This document shows, piece by piece, positions 7,449 to 16,437 of a stretch of 45,613 nt of DNA (the stretch's first letter is position 1; every line of letters starts with the position of its first letter). Source of the stretch: Streptomyces sp. MBT53. Lineage in GTDB: Bacteria; Actinomycetota; Actinomycetes; Streptomycetales; Streptomycetaceae. The notes under the pieces are model-generated. The model saw only the letters and a list, made by a program, of their open reading frames with translations, searched no databases and was not told the DNA's origin. The stretch spans positions 1-45,613 of the forward strand of contig NZ_JAEQAZ010000098.1 of assembly GCF_016654115.1 (NCBI RefSeq), given 5' to 3'. The translations under genes were made by a program, and so were the position numbers.

Positions 7449-8972
7449 ATGGAACGCGTCGCCGACGCCTTCCTCGCCGTCGCCGATCGGCAGCCCGACG
7501 AGACGGCGCTCGTCCATCGCGGCCGGCGCATCGGCTACGGGCACCTGAAGCAGCGGGTCCTCGAACTGGCCGCCGCCCTCGACGCCTTGGAGCCCCGGGC
7601 GCCCGTCGCACTGCACGCGACCAAGACGCCCGGGACCGTCACCGCCATGCTCGCCGCACTCGTGGCCGGCATCCCCTACGTGCCGGTGGACCCGGCCATC
7701 CCGGCCGCCAGGCGGTCGCACCAACTGCGCGACAGTGGTGCCCGGGTGCTGCTGGTGGACGACGAGGACGGCCCCCCGGCCCGCCCGCCGGCCGTCGACC
7801 CGGACTGCCCGGTCACGGTGACCCCGCTGTCCGAACTGACCGTGCCCGCCGGCGGATCCACTGGCGGCGATTTCTCGAACATCGCCAACATCCTGTACAC
7901 CTCCGGGTCCACGGGCCTGCCCAAGGGCGTGCTCACCACACACGAGAACGCGACCACGTTCCTGCGCTGGGCCCAGGAACTGATCGACGTGGGGCCGCGG
8001 GAAACCGTGGCCTGTTACGCGCCGCTGCACTTCGACATGCATGTCTTCGACGTCTTCGGCACGCTCTCCCAGGGCGCCACCGTGCTGCTGTTGGACGACC
8101 GGACCATCTTGTTCCCCGAGGCGGTGTGCCGCACCCTGCGCGAGGAGCGGGCCACGCTGATGTACGCCGTGCCGTCGGCCTGGATCGGCCTGCTGCGCAG
8201 TGCCGGACTCACCGACGGAGGACTGCCCGAGCTGCGCACACTCATGTACTCGGGCGAGGAGTTCCCGGTGCCCCGGCTGCGGGAACTGGCCGCACTCCTG
8301 CCCCGGCCGCGGATCGTCAACATCTACGGCCCGGTCGAGACGAACGCGGTCACGGCCCTGGAGGTCACCTCCGAGCATCTCGCCCTCGACCGCATCCCCA
8401 TCGGCCTGCCCTTCGGAGCGTCGAAGGTGTTCCTGGTCGACGCCGAAGGCCGCCCGGTCGTCCGCCCCGGCGCCGAGGGGGAGATCGTGGTCCACACCGC
8501 CACTCTGTGCGAGGGCTACCTGGGCGATCCCGAGCGGACCGCGGCGACGCGACTCGCCGTGCAGACCGACGAGGGAACGTACGAGACCTACCGCACGGGC
8601 GACTTCGGCTGCTGGGGCGAGGACGGCCTGCTGCACTTCCGCGGCCGACGGGACGGCCGGATCAAGACCCGAGGCTTCCGGGTGGAGATCGGAGAGGTGG
8701 AAGCCCGGATCCGGGCGCATCCCGATGTCGAGGACGTCGTGGTCGCCACTCGGCCGCACCCCGAACGCACCCACGAGCTGGTCGCCTTCGTCACGCTCAG
8801 CCCCGGCTGCGGGCGCACGGGTGCCGAAGTGACTGCCTGGTGCCGGGAGTTCCTGGCGCCCTACATGGTCCCCCGAGAGCTGCGACTGCTCGCGGACATG
8901 CCACGCACGGGTACGGGCAAGGCCGACCGAGTGGCACTGGCGCGGGCCGCCCGCACGGAGGAGAACAGATGA
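7449..8972 (+). CDS. Stand-alone amino acid adenylation enzyme (NRPS A-domain type)
   Basis: 507 residues from ATG 7449; a GTG two codons earlier is in frame. Core motifs are in order: ILYTSGSTGLPKGV (phosphate loop), YGPVETN (A5), YRTGDFGCW (A7), GRRDGRIKTRGFRVEIGE (A8) and the C-terminal lysine in TGTGKADR (A10). The specificity-loop motif HFDMHVFD keeps the aspartate that pairs with an alpha-amino group, so an amino acid substrate is likely. Reading the remaining pocket positions by eye gives no code I recognise. The stop overlaps the carrier-protein start (ATGA), so it very likely loads that protein. The next enzymes (PLP decarboxylase, BtrH-like) suggest that the loaded amino acid is modified while tethered. 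Confidence 0.9.
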   Translation: MERVADAFLAVADRQPDETALVHRGRRIGYGHLKQRVLELAAALDALEPRAPVALHATKTPGTVTAMLAALVAGIPYVPVDPAIPAARRSHQLRDSGARVLLVDDEDGPPARPPAVDPDCPVTVTPLSELTVPAGGSTGGDFSNIANILYTSGSTGLPKGVLTTHENATTFLRWAQELIDVGPRETVACYAPLHFDMHVFDVFGTLSQGATVLLLDDRTILFPEAVCRTLREERATLMYAVPSAWIGLLRSAGLTDGGLPELRTLMYSGEEFPVPRLRELAALLPRPRIVNIYGPVETNAVTALEVTSEHLALDRIPIGLPFGASKVFLVDAEGRPVVRPGAEGEIVVHTATLCEGYLGDPERTAATRLAVQTDEGTYETYRTGDFGCWGEDGLLHFRGRRDGRIKTRGFRVEIGEVEARIRAHPDVEDVVVATRPHPERTHELVAFVTLSPGCGRTGAEVTAWCREFLAPYMVPRELRLLADMPRTGTGKADRVALARAARTEENR

Positions 8973-9265
8973 CCCCGCCGTCCCTGCTGGAGAGTGTTCT
9001 GGTCGCCCTGCAAGAGGTGATCCCGGGCACCCCCGACCTCACCGCCCGTACCGAACTGCTCGACTCGGGCCTGCTGGACTCACTGGGGATCGTCTCGGTC
9101 GTGGCCGTGCTGGAGGAGCGGCACGGAGCGCAGTTCCCCCCGGAGCTGCTGGTGCCGGAGTCGTTCGCCGACGCCGCCGCCCTGACCGCCGCTCTGGCCG
9201 CGGTGCTCGCCGACAGCTCCGCGACCCTCCCCGATCCGGCCACAGGAAGGACCACGACGCGATGA
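8969..9265 (+). CDS. Peptidyl/acyl carrier protein
   Basis: 98 residues with the phosphopantetheine serine at Ser38 in LLDSGLLDSLGIVSVV. Helix II continues VVAVLEERHG and the C-terminal part AAALTAALAAVL closes the bundle. Start and stop both form four-base overlaps (ATGA) with the adenylation gene before and the cupin gene after. It is the likely thioester carrier for the amino acid activated by the 7449-8972 enzyme. The unrelated ACP at 2348-2623 belongs to the divergent operon, so the locus has two separate carriers, each with its own loading enzyme. Confidence 0.9.
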   Translation: MTPPSLLESVLVALQEVIPGTPDLTARTELLDSGLLDSLGIVSVVAVLEERHGAQFPPELLVPESFADAAALTAALAAVLADSSATLPDPATGRTTTR

Positions 9266-9633
9266 CCCACCACCAGGAGCCCGCTCCGGTCACCCGGCAA
9301 CCCCGTGGCCCGGTGCGCAAGTTCGGCCGCGCCCTTGCGCCAGGGGTGACACTGCACGACCTGGTGCTCCCCCCGGATGTCGAGGCGGACAAGCCCTTCG
9401 TGCTCAACACCGCCGTGCTGGAGGAGGGCGCCGAACTTCCGTTGCACGCACACCCCGAGCACGAGATCTGGGTGGTGTCCTCGGGGCACGGGCGACTCGA
9501 CCGGGGCGCCGAGACCCTCGACCTCACCGAGGGCGACGTCGTGCTGTTCCACTCCGGCGTGGAACACCATCTGGCGAATACCGGAGACGGGGAGCTGCGT
9601 CTGGTCTCCGTGTACTGGGGAGGCGCCGCATGA
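9262..9633 (+). CDS. Small single-domain cupin protein
   Basis: 123 residues. Cupin motif 1 is GAELPLHAHPEHEIWVVSSG, with the HxH and downstream Glu metal ligands. Motif 2 is GDVVLFHSGVEHHLANTG, with the fourth His ligand. The fold is therefore a metal-binding mono-cupin. Members act as isomerases, oxygenases or, in hydrazine-forming pathways, join amines to hydroxylamines; sequence alone does not choose. It sits between the carrier protein and the second adenylating enzyme, with ATGA overlaps on both sides, so it is almost certainly co-translated. With an AurF-type N-oxygenase in the same locus, N-N or N-O chemistry is worth considering, but that is only inference. Confidence 0.8.
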   Translation: MTHHQEPAPVTRQPRGPVRKFGRALAPGVTLHDLVLPPDVEADKPFVLNTAVLEEGAELPLHAHPEHEIWVVSSGHGRLDRGAETLDLTEGDVVLFHSGVEHHLANTGDGELRLVSVYWGGAA

Positions 9634-11123
9634 CGGGAAAGGGACGCGTCCACGACCTGCTCGACCTGGCCGCAGCCCGGGATCCGGACCGTACGGCGCT
9701 GGTGACCGCCGAGCACGTGCGGACCTACGCCGGGCTGCGCGACGATTCCCTGCGCCTGGCCGGGAAGCTCGACGAACGGGGGGTACGGCCGGGTGACCGG
9801 GTCGTCCTGCTCGGCCACAACGGCGCCGCAACCGTGGCCGCGGTGCATGCCCTGTCCCGGCTGGGCGCCGCGTTCGTCGTGGTCGCGCCGTCGGTCCGGC
9901 CCTTCCACCTGCGGCACATCCTGGCCGACTGCGAGCCCGTCCTGGTCCTCGCCGACGACGACCACCGGCATCTGATCACCGAGACCGGCGCCACCGTGCC
10001 GGTCCACCCGTTGGCCCTGCCCGGGCCGGGCCCCGTGCCGGTGGTGGCCGACCGGACCGAGGCGCACGACATGGCGGCGCTCATCTACACCTCCGGGAGC
10101 ACCGCACTGCCCAAGGCGGTGATCAGCACCCACGCGCAGATCCGGTTCGCCGCCGGTGCCGTACAGGAGCGGCTGGGACTGCTGGCCGAGGACGTGATCG
10201 GCTGCTTCCTCCCGCTCGCCTTCGACTACGGGCTGTACCAGGCGTTCCTGGCCTGCGCCGGCGGGACGACCCTCGCACTCGGCCGCCCCTCGGACGTGGG
10301 CCCCGGGCTGCTGGCACGGTTGCGCAACTGGAACGTCACGGTGCTGCCCGCCGTACCGTCCCTGGTCGCGGCACTGCTGAGCCTGGGCGCCCGCCGCGCC
10401 GGCCCACTGCCGGCCCTGCGGATGCTCACCAACACCGGCGCCCATCTGCCGCAGACACATGTGACGCGACTGCGCGAGCTGTTCCCCGGCCTACGCGTTC
10501 ACTTGATGTACGGCCTCACCGAGTGCAAGCGGGTCTCGGTGCTGCTGCCCGAGGAACTCGACGATCGGCCCGGCTCGGTGGGCCGTCCGCTGGAGGGCAC
10601 CCGGTGCCTGGTGCTGGACGCCGCGAGTCGCCCGGTCCCCCCGGGCACGAAGGGCGAACTCGTGGTCCAGGGGCGCCATGTGATGTCGGGCTACTGGCGC
10701 GCGCCCGAGCTGACGGCACACCGCTTCCGGCGGTACGAGGGCGAACGGGCGCTCTTCACCGGTGACCTGTGCTCGATGGACGAGGACGGCTACCTCTACT
10801 TCCACGGGCGGGAGGACGACATCTACAAGAGCCGCGGTTTCCGGGTCAGCGCCCTGGAAGTGGAGGCCGCCGCACTGGACGTGCCCGGAGTGGAAGGCGC
10901 GGCCCTGGTGGTGCCCGGGGCCGACCGGCCGGTGCTGTACACCGTGGGCGCGCCGGACCCGTCCGAGGTCATGGCGGGCCTGCGGGAACGCCTCGACGAC
11001 CACAAGCTCCCCGTCCGGGTGCAGACCGTTCCCCGGCTGCCGCTCACGAGCAACGGGAAGGTCGACAAGAAGACGCTGCGGGAGAGCCTCGTACCCGGTG
11101 AGCCCGTGGAGGCCGCCCGGTGA
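9630..11123 (+). CDS. Second AMP-forming acyl/aminoacyl ligase (ANL superfamily)
   Basis: 497 residues. Motifs are IYTSGSTALPKAV (phosphate loop, with Ala replacing the usual second Gly), LAFDYGLYQAFLA, MYGLTECKRVSV, TGDLCSMDEDGYLYFHGREDD and the catalytic lysine in LTSNGKVDKK. It adenylates a carboxylic acid and passes it to a thiol. The FDYGLYQ segment is common in stand-alone ligases of biosynthetic clusters. It is only distantly similar to the first adenylating enzyme, so a different acid is likely. It may load the same carrier, the ACP at 2348, CoA, or use a free amine directly. Its start overlaps the cupin stop and its stop overlaps the decarboxylase start. Confidence 0.85.
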   Translation: MTGKGRVHDLLDLAAARDPDRTALVTAEHVRTYAGLRDDSLRLAGKLDERGVRPGDRVVLLGHNGAATVAAVHALSRLGAAFVVVAPSVRPFHLRHILADCEPVLVLADDDHRHLITETGATVPVHPLALPGPGPVPVVADRTEAHDMAALIYTSGSTALPKAVISTHAQIRFAAGAVQERLGLLAEDVIGCFLPLAFDYGLYQAFLACAGGTTLALGRPSDVGPGLLARLRNWNVTVLPAVPSLVAALLSLGARRAGPLPALRMLTNTGAHLPQTHVTRLRELFPGLRVHLMYGLTECKRVSVLLPEELDDRPGSVGRPLEGTRCLVLDAASRPVPPGTKGELVVQGRHVMSGYWRAPELTAHRFRRYEGERALFTGDLCSMDEDGYLYFHGREDDIYKSRGFRVSALEVEAAALDVPGVEGAALVVPGADRPVLYTVGAPDPSEVMAGLRERLDDHKLPVRVQTVPRLPLTSNGKVDKKTLRESLVPGEPVEAAR

Positions 11124-12367
11124 ACGATGTCCTCCCGCCGCCCTGGGGACCCCTGGTCGAGACGTACGGCAGCCCTCTGTACGTCTACCGGCTGGACGAG
11201 GTGCGCAGTGCCCACGCAGATCTCGCGGCGGCGCTGCCCGCCGACGCCCGGGTGCTGTACTCGCTCAAGGCCAACCCGCATCCGGCCGTCGTGGCGGAAC
11301 TGGCCCGGCGGGGCTGCGGGGCCGAGGTGTCCTCCCGTTCGGAGCTGCTGACCGCGCTCGACGCGGGCATGGATCCCGGCGCGGTGCTCTACACGGGGCC
11401 GGGCAGGTCGGCGGCGGAGGCCGAGACGGCGATGCGGGCCGGGGCCCGGCTGTTCTCGGTGGACTCCGCCGCTCAATACGGCGTGCTGCGCCGGGCGGCC
11501 GCGCGGACCGGTACCGAGGCCGAGGTGCTGTTGCGGGTCAACCCGATGCGGGCCACATGGGGTTCGGGGCTGACCATGACCGGTGTCCCCTCGCAGTTCG
11601 GCATCGACGAGGAGGAACTGCTGGCCCGGCCCGAGCCGTACGCGCAGGCGGAGGGCTGCCCGGTCGTGGGCCTGCACTTCTACCTCGGCAGCAACATCAC
11701 CTCCGCCGACGCGCTCGCCCGCCAGTTCGGCGACTCGCTGGAGGCGGCCACCCGGGTCTGCGGGCGACTCGGTATCCAGCCCCGGCTGCTCGATCTCGGG
11801 GGCGGCTTCCCGCGGGCCTATGCGCGTTCGGACGAAGTCCTCGACCTCGGTTCCATCGGCCCGGCCGTGCAGAAACGGCTCGCCGAGTGCTTCCCGGACC
11901 CGGCGCACCGGCCGCGCCTGCTCTTCGAGTCGGGCCGCCACCTCGTCGGCGCGGCCGGCTCGCTGATCGCCCGGGTACTGGACGTCAAGGAGTCCAAGGG
12001 CCGCACGTTCGCCGTCCTCGACTCCGGGATCAACCACCTCGGGGGCATGTCCGGGCTCGGCCGACTGCCGCGCATCGAGACCGAGTTCGTCTGCGACCCG
12101 CCACGGCAGGAGGGCGAGGAGGAGGTCCCCGTCGATGTGGTCGGCCCGCTGTGCACCCCGCTGGACTTCTGGGCGCGCGGACGGTCCGCGCGGCTGCGCG
12201 CCGGGGACCTCGTGGTGGTGCCGAACGTGGGCGCCTACGGGCTGACCGCCAGCCTGCTCGCGTTCCTGGGCCGGGACTGCCCCGTGGAGGTCGTCCTGGA
12301 CGGGGACACGGTCGCCGGTGCTTCCCGCCTCGTCTACGAACGGCGCCCGCTGTCGTCGGCGCCGTGA
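11120..12367 (+). CDS. Fold-III PLP-dependent decarboxylase (LysA / BtrK type)
   Basis: 415 residues from GTG 11120 (GTGA overlap). The PLP lysine is Lys50 in LYSLKANPHP. The glycine-rich phosphate-binding loop is LLDLGGGFP, and the partner-subunit cysteine is Cys345 in GPLCTPLDFWARG. These are hallmarks of the alanine-racemase-fold decarboxylases that include diaminopimelate decarboxylase and BtrK, which decarboxylates glutamyl-ACP in butirosin synthesis. Together with a BtrH-like protein, an adenylating enzyme and a carrier protein in one operon, a BtrK-like role on a carrier-bound amino acid is plausible. A housekeeping LysA is unlikely given the context. The last 34 bases overlap the 3' end of the convergent AurF-type gene. 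Confidence 0.9.
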   Translation: MNDVLPPPWGPLVETYGSPLYVYRLDEVRSAHADLAAALPADARVLYSLKANPHPAVVAELARRGCGAEVSSRSELLTALDAGMDPGAVLYTGPGRSAAEAETAMRAGARLFSVDSAAQYGVLRRAAARTGTEAEVLLRVNPMRATWGSGLTMTGVPSQFGIDEEELLARPEPYAQAEGCPVVGLHFYLGSNITSADALARQFGDSLEAATRVCGRLGIQPRLLDLGGGFPRAYARSDEVLDLGSIGPAVQKRLAECFPDPAHRPRLLFESGRHLVGAAGSLIARVLDVKESKGRTFAVLDSGINHLGGMSGLGRLPRIETEFVCDPPRQEGEEEVPVDVVGPLCTPLDFWARGRSARLRAGDLVVVPNVGAYGLTASLLAFLGRDCPVEVVLDGDTVAGASRLVYERRPLSSAP

Positions 12368-13365
12368 GGCCCCAGCAGGCCGGAGGCGAGGAAAGCGTCC
12401 GCGGTGGCGGGGTCGTCCAGGGCACCGACCTCGGTCAGATACCGCACGGCCGCGCCGGCCGCAGCGGCGGCGTCGGCGATCACGCGGTCCTGGGGCAGCG
12501 ACTCGGCCAGCACGCGCGTGATCTCCTCGGCCGACAGGCCGACGTCCCGCAGGGCCAGCCCGAGCGCGTCGTAGTCCGGCTCCAGGAACGCGAGGACGAC
12601 ATCGGGCAGCAGCAGGCCCAGCGCCCGGCGCTCCGGCCCGCTCAGGGCCGGCCAGAACACCTGCAGGACATGGCGGAAGTAGGCGTGGTGGCGTCCCTCG
12701 TCCTCCGCGTGGTCGCGCACCAGGTCGCGCACCGCGGACGCCAGCCGTACATCGTGCGGGAGTCCGCTCAGGATGGCGGAGATGAGCGTCTCGCTCACCA
12801 CGCTGAACATCAGCGCCTCGACCCCCCGCAGCTCCGGGGCGAGGCGGGCGCGCACCGAGTCCAGGCGGGCCACGAAGCCCGGCAGCTCCGGCAGCCGCGG
12901 AGCGATCCCGGAAGCCACCGTCAGCTGCTCGACCAGGTCGTGGGAGAACTGGGCGTGCCAGGCCTCATCGGTGAGGATCTTGAAGGCATCGGCTCGCATC
13001 CGAGGGGGCAGGAACAGCCCGGAGCGGTCGCGGCTGATGCCCGCCACCACCGGGATGACCGCGAGTTCCTCGAGTTCGGTGGTGAAGTGCAGGTACTGAT
13101 ACAGGCACTGGGTGAGCACCCGCCGGACGGCCGCCGGCCCGCGCCCGGCGACGAGCGGATGGGTCGCGACCGGGGCCAGCTCCGGCGGGAACGGCAGCAG
13201 CGCGCCCGCCTCGTCCCCGTCGAGCACCCGGCGGGGCTTTCGGCGCACGCTTGCCCGGGCCTCCCAGTTCCCGAACCGGCTGTCGTATGCGGCGACGGCC
13301 CCCTGCGCGGCCCTCACGCGGACGATCTCGGCCCGCGCGAGATCCCGGTAGTGCCCCGGGCTCAT
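12334..13365 (-). CDS. AurF-type di-iron oxygenase (amine N-oxygenase family)
   Basis: 343 residues. All seven di-iron ligands known for AurF can be placed with near-identical spacing: Glu99 (TELEELAVIP), Glu134 and His137 (DEAWHAQF), Glu192 (SETLIS), then His219, Glu223 and His226 (DHAEDEGRHHAYF). AurF-like enzymes oxidise amines to hydroxylamine or nitro groups; relatives hydroxylate or cleave C-C bonds, including on carrier- or peptide-bound substrates. The ATG overlaps the stop of the PqqD gene (ATGA), so the oxygenase is probably translated with a peptide-binding protein. This makes a peptide-bound substrate worth considering. Its 3' end overlaps the decarboxylase gene convergently by 34 bases. 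Confidence 0.87.
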   Translation of the reverse strand: MSPGHYRDLARAEIVRVRAAQGAVAAYDSRFGNWEARASVRRKPRRVLDGDEAGALLPFPPELAPVATHPLVAGRGPAAVRRVLTQCLYQYLHFTTELEELAVIPVVAGISRDRSGLFLPPRMRADAFKILTDEAWHAQFSHDLVEQLTVASGIAPRLPELPGFVARLDSVRARLAPELRGVEALMFSVVSETLISAILSGLPHDVRLASAVRDLVRDHAEDEGRHHAYFRHVLQVFWPALSGPERRALGLLLPDVVLAFLEPDYDALGLALRDVGLSAEEITRVLAESLPQDRVIADAAAAAGAAVRYLTEVGALDDPATADAFLASGLLGPHGADDSGRRS

Positions 13366-13655
13366 GAATCCAGCTCCACCATGCCGTAGGGGTGCAACGC
13401 CTCCACGACGGCGGTCACGTCCTCCAGGGCCTCGTCGGAGGAGATTCCGTACTCCTCGGCGAGCAGCGCGGAGACCTGCGCCAGCGAGCGGTGTCCGGCG
13501 ATGGCGCGCAGGATGAAGCCGGCCGACTCGGACAGTTCGACCAGCCGCTCCCCGTGCATCACCAACAGGCCCTCCTGGAGGCGGCGGATGCGCAGGTCCA
13601 GCGGCAGTCGGGGGACCGTGTCCCCGCTGAGGGAAGGGCCGTTGAGGGCATCCAT
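13362..13655 (-). CDS. PqqD-family peptide-binding protein (RiPP recognition element)
   Basis: 97 residues. The pattern VPRLPLDLRIRRLQEGLLVMH, then LSESAGFILRAIAGHRSLAQV and a final helix ending LHPYGMVEL, is the three-strand plus three-helix PqqD layout. In PQQ and lasso peptide pathways such proteins bind the leader of a precursor peptide and present it to modifying enzymes. The stop overlaps the AurF gene; the start lies one base after the nucleotidyltransferase stop. The natural partner in this locus is the 22-residue peptide at 17300, whose YxxP-type sequence looks like a PqqD ligand. No catalytic role is expected. Confidence 0.85.
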   Translation of the reverse strand: MDALNGPSLSGDTVPRLPLDLRIRRLQEGLLVMHGERLVELSESAGFILRAIAGHRSLAQVSALLAEEYGISSDEALEDVTAVVEALHPYGMVELDS

Positions 13656-13656
13656 G

Positions 13657-14442
13657 TCAGAGCACCACCTCGAAGGAGATCTTCCGGCACAGCCGTACGA
13701 CGTGCTCCACCCACCGCGCCGGGTTGTCCGGGTCGTAGTCGCGCATGGTTTCCACGGACCAGTACTCGTCGAAGCCGAGGACGCTCTGCCCGACCTCGCG
13801 GAACTTGCGTGCCCGCCACTTCCAGCTGCGGTCCACCTCGCCGTGGGAGGCGAGCAGTGCGTCGACCGCGTGCCCGAAGGCCATCTTGGCGGAAAGCACC
13901 GAACTCTCCAGATCGCTCGCCCGCAGCTGGCCCACGGCGTCCTCGATGTAGGCGTCGGCCAGGTTGAGCTGCGCGGACGCCGCGACGGAACGCAGTGCCG
14001 ACGACTTCACCTGCGATCGGCGTTCTTCCAGCCATGCGGCAGGCGTGAGCGGGATCGCGTACGGCAGCCGCTCCAGGAACTTCAGCTCGTGCTGGAGCGG
14101 CGAGGTCATCAGCGCCGTGGCGTTGGGATCGCCGTCGAACGTTGCCCAGGACGCCTTGTCCATCAACTGGTCGACCTGGCTGTCGAGCCAGTACTCGATG
14201 TCCCAGCGCACCTTGTCGACGTGGGTGACCTCGACGGCCACCATGTTGGGCACGAGCGCCACGGGGGCACCGATGTCGCTGCCTTCCCAGGGCCGCTCCG
14301 TGATGACGTAGATGTCGAGGTCGCTCGTGTCGTTGCCCCAGCCGCGGACGACGGACCCCGAGACGTAGACCGCCAGATGAGGCTCGGGAAGCAGACCGCG
14401 TCGGCGCAGTTCGGGCAGGCAGTCGTCGAAATGGGCAACCAC
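13657..14442 (-). CDS. Nucleotidyltransferase-fold protein
   Basis: 261 residues from GTG 14442 (GAGGTG seven bases upstream). The N-terminal signature is YVSGSVVRGWGN followed by SDLDIYV: Gly29-Ser30 of the GS motif and metal-binding Asp41 and Asp43. The C-terminal half is helical (SAKMAFGHAVDALLASHG), like the HEPN-type partner domain of kanamycin-type or minimal nucleotidyltransferases. It may transfer a nucleotide to a hydroxyl, phosphate or peptide. Some lasso-type RiPP clusters carry a nucleotidyltransferase beside a kinase, a PqqD protein and an AsnB-like cyclase; the same combination occurs here. It is the first gene of a minus-strand operon reading from the operator-rich promoter at 14443-14641. 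Confidence 0.75.
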   Translation of the reverse strand: MVAHFDDCLPELRRRGLLPEPHLAVYVSGSVVRGWGNDTSDLDIYVITERPWEGSDIGAPVALVPNMVAVEVTHVDKVRWDIEYWLDSQVDQLMDKASWATFDGDPNATALMTSPLQHELKFLERLPYAIPLTPAAWLEERRSQVKSSALRSVAASAQLNLADAYIEDAVGQLRASDLESSVLSAKMAFGHAVDALLASHGEVDRSWKWRARKFREVGQSVLGFDEYWSVETMRDYDPDNPARWVEHVVRLCRKISFEVVL

Positions 14443-14525
14443 AGATCAACACCTCAGCTCGGGAACCCGGTCGGGGCCGGAAGTCCGCGAGAGACTAGTC
14501 AGGCCCGCGACGCGTTTGCCATGAA

Positions 14526-14541
14526 TTCGGCGAGAGCCGAA
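14526..14541. promoter_or_regulatory. Operator-like inverted repeat TTCGG-N6-CCGAA, copy 1
   Basis: TTCGG CGAGAG CCGAA is a perfect inverted repeat that extends by one base pair on each side (ATTCGGC...GCCGAAT, 14525-14542). It lies between the divergent nucleotidyltransferase and ABC-transporter operons. The same repeat with the same spacer occurs at 14584 and 26708. The binding protein is unknown; the ArsR-type regulator at 22448 is one candidate. Confidence 0.6.
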
Positions 14542-14583
14542 TGGCCCCGGGATCGGAGCCCGGACACACCGAATCCGGGGTGT

Positions 14584-14599
14584 TTCGGAAGCCGCCGAA
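14584..14599. promoter_or_regulatory. Operator-like inverted repeat TTCGG-N6-CCGAA, copy 2
   Basis: TTCGG AAGCCG CCGAA sits in a longer repeat, GTTTCGG (14582-14588) and CCGAAAC (14595-14601). It ends three bases before a candidate -35 box (14604) for the ABC-transporter operon. Its centre is 58 bases from copy 1. Position just upstream of -35 fits either an activator site or a repressor that blocks polymerase. Confidence 0.6.
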
Positions 14600-14603
14600 A
14601 CGC

Positions 14604-14634
14604 TTGTCGGGGCCCTGCCACCGCCGTCTAGGGT
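14604..14634 (+). promoter_or_regulatory. Candidate promoter giving a leaderless ABC-transporter transcript
   Basis: A -35-like TTGTCG (14604-14609) and -10-like TAGGGT (14629-14634) are 19 bases apart. The ATG of the ATPase gene begins 8 bases after the -10 box, so transcription would start at or next to the start codon. Leaderless starts of this type are common in Streptomyces, and no ribosome binding site is visible before the ATG. The spacer is slightly long. Confidence 0.45.
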
Positions 14635-14641
14635 CGCCGAC

Positions 14642-15657
<1,016 letters not shown>

Positions 15658-15658
<1 letters not shown>

Positions 15659-16428
15659 TGGGCCGGCTCCGCTGGGTGTGGGTGGCGGTCCTCCTGCACG
15701 CCAAGCAGCTGAGCCGGTCTCCACTGGAGATCGTGATCTCCCTGGTGGACCCCCTGGTGTACGCGACGCTCGCGGTGTACCTGTTCCGTGTCGGCGGCGA
15801 GCGCCACAGTGTCATCGAGGCCGCCGTGGGCGCGGGCATGATGGCGGTCTGGGCCTCGGTGCTGTTCGGCTCCGGCGGGGCCGTACAGCGGCAGCGCTGG
15901 CAGGGCACGCTGGAGCTGTTGATGCTCGCCCCGCGGCGTCCCGCCCTGTGCTTCCTCCCGATCACGCTCGCCACGGCCGTGATCGGTGTCTACGGACTGC
16001 TGGCGACGCTGCTGTGGGGCGTGGTGGTCTTCGGCATGCCGCTGCAGATCGCGAACCTGTCGGCATTCGTGGTCGCGGTGCTCGGCGTGGTGGCGAGCCT
16101 GGGCATGATGGGGCTGCTGCTCGCCTCGCTGTTCGTGCTGCTGCCCAACGCCAACGCCCTGGCCAACACGCTGAGTTACCCGGTGTGGATGCTCTCCGGG
16201 ATGCTCGTGTCCCTGTCCGTGCTGCCCGGCTGGACGACACCGCTGTCCGATGTCCTGCCCACTACCTGGGGGGCGCGGGCCGTTCGGCAGGCCGCCGAGG
16301 GCGGCCCCGTGTGGCCGTCCCTCGGTGTCGGGGTGGGGCTCGGCCTGGTGTGCCTGGTCGCCGGGACGGTGTCCATGACCCGGATGGAACGACGGGCACG
16401 CGCCGCCGCGACCCTCGGCCTCGCCTAG
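15658..16428 (+). CDS. ABC-2 type transporter permease 1
   Basis: 256 residues with about six hydrophobic segments, including VIGVYGLLATLLWGVVVFG and FVVAVLGVVASLGMMGLLL. The conserved cytoplasmic stretch WQGTLELLMLAPRRP matches ABC-2 permeases of the DrrB/NodJ kind. It overlaps the ATPase stop and is followed nine bases later by a second permease. The two probably form a heterodimeric membrane domain. Substrate cannot be read from sequence; context suggests the locus product. Confidence 0.88.
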
Positions 16429-16437
16429 GAGGCAGGA

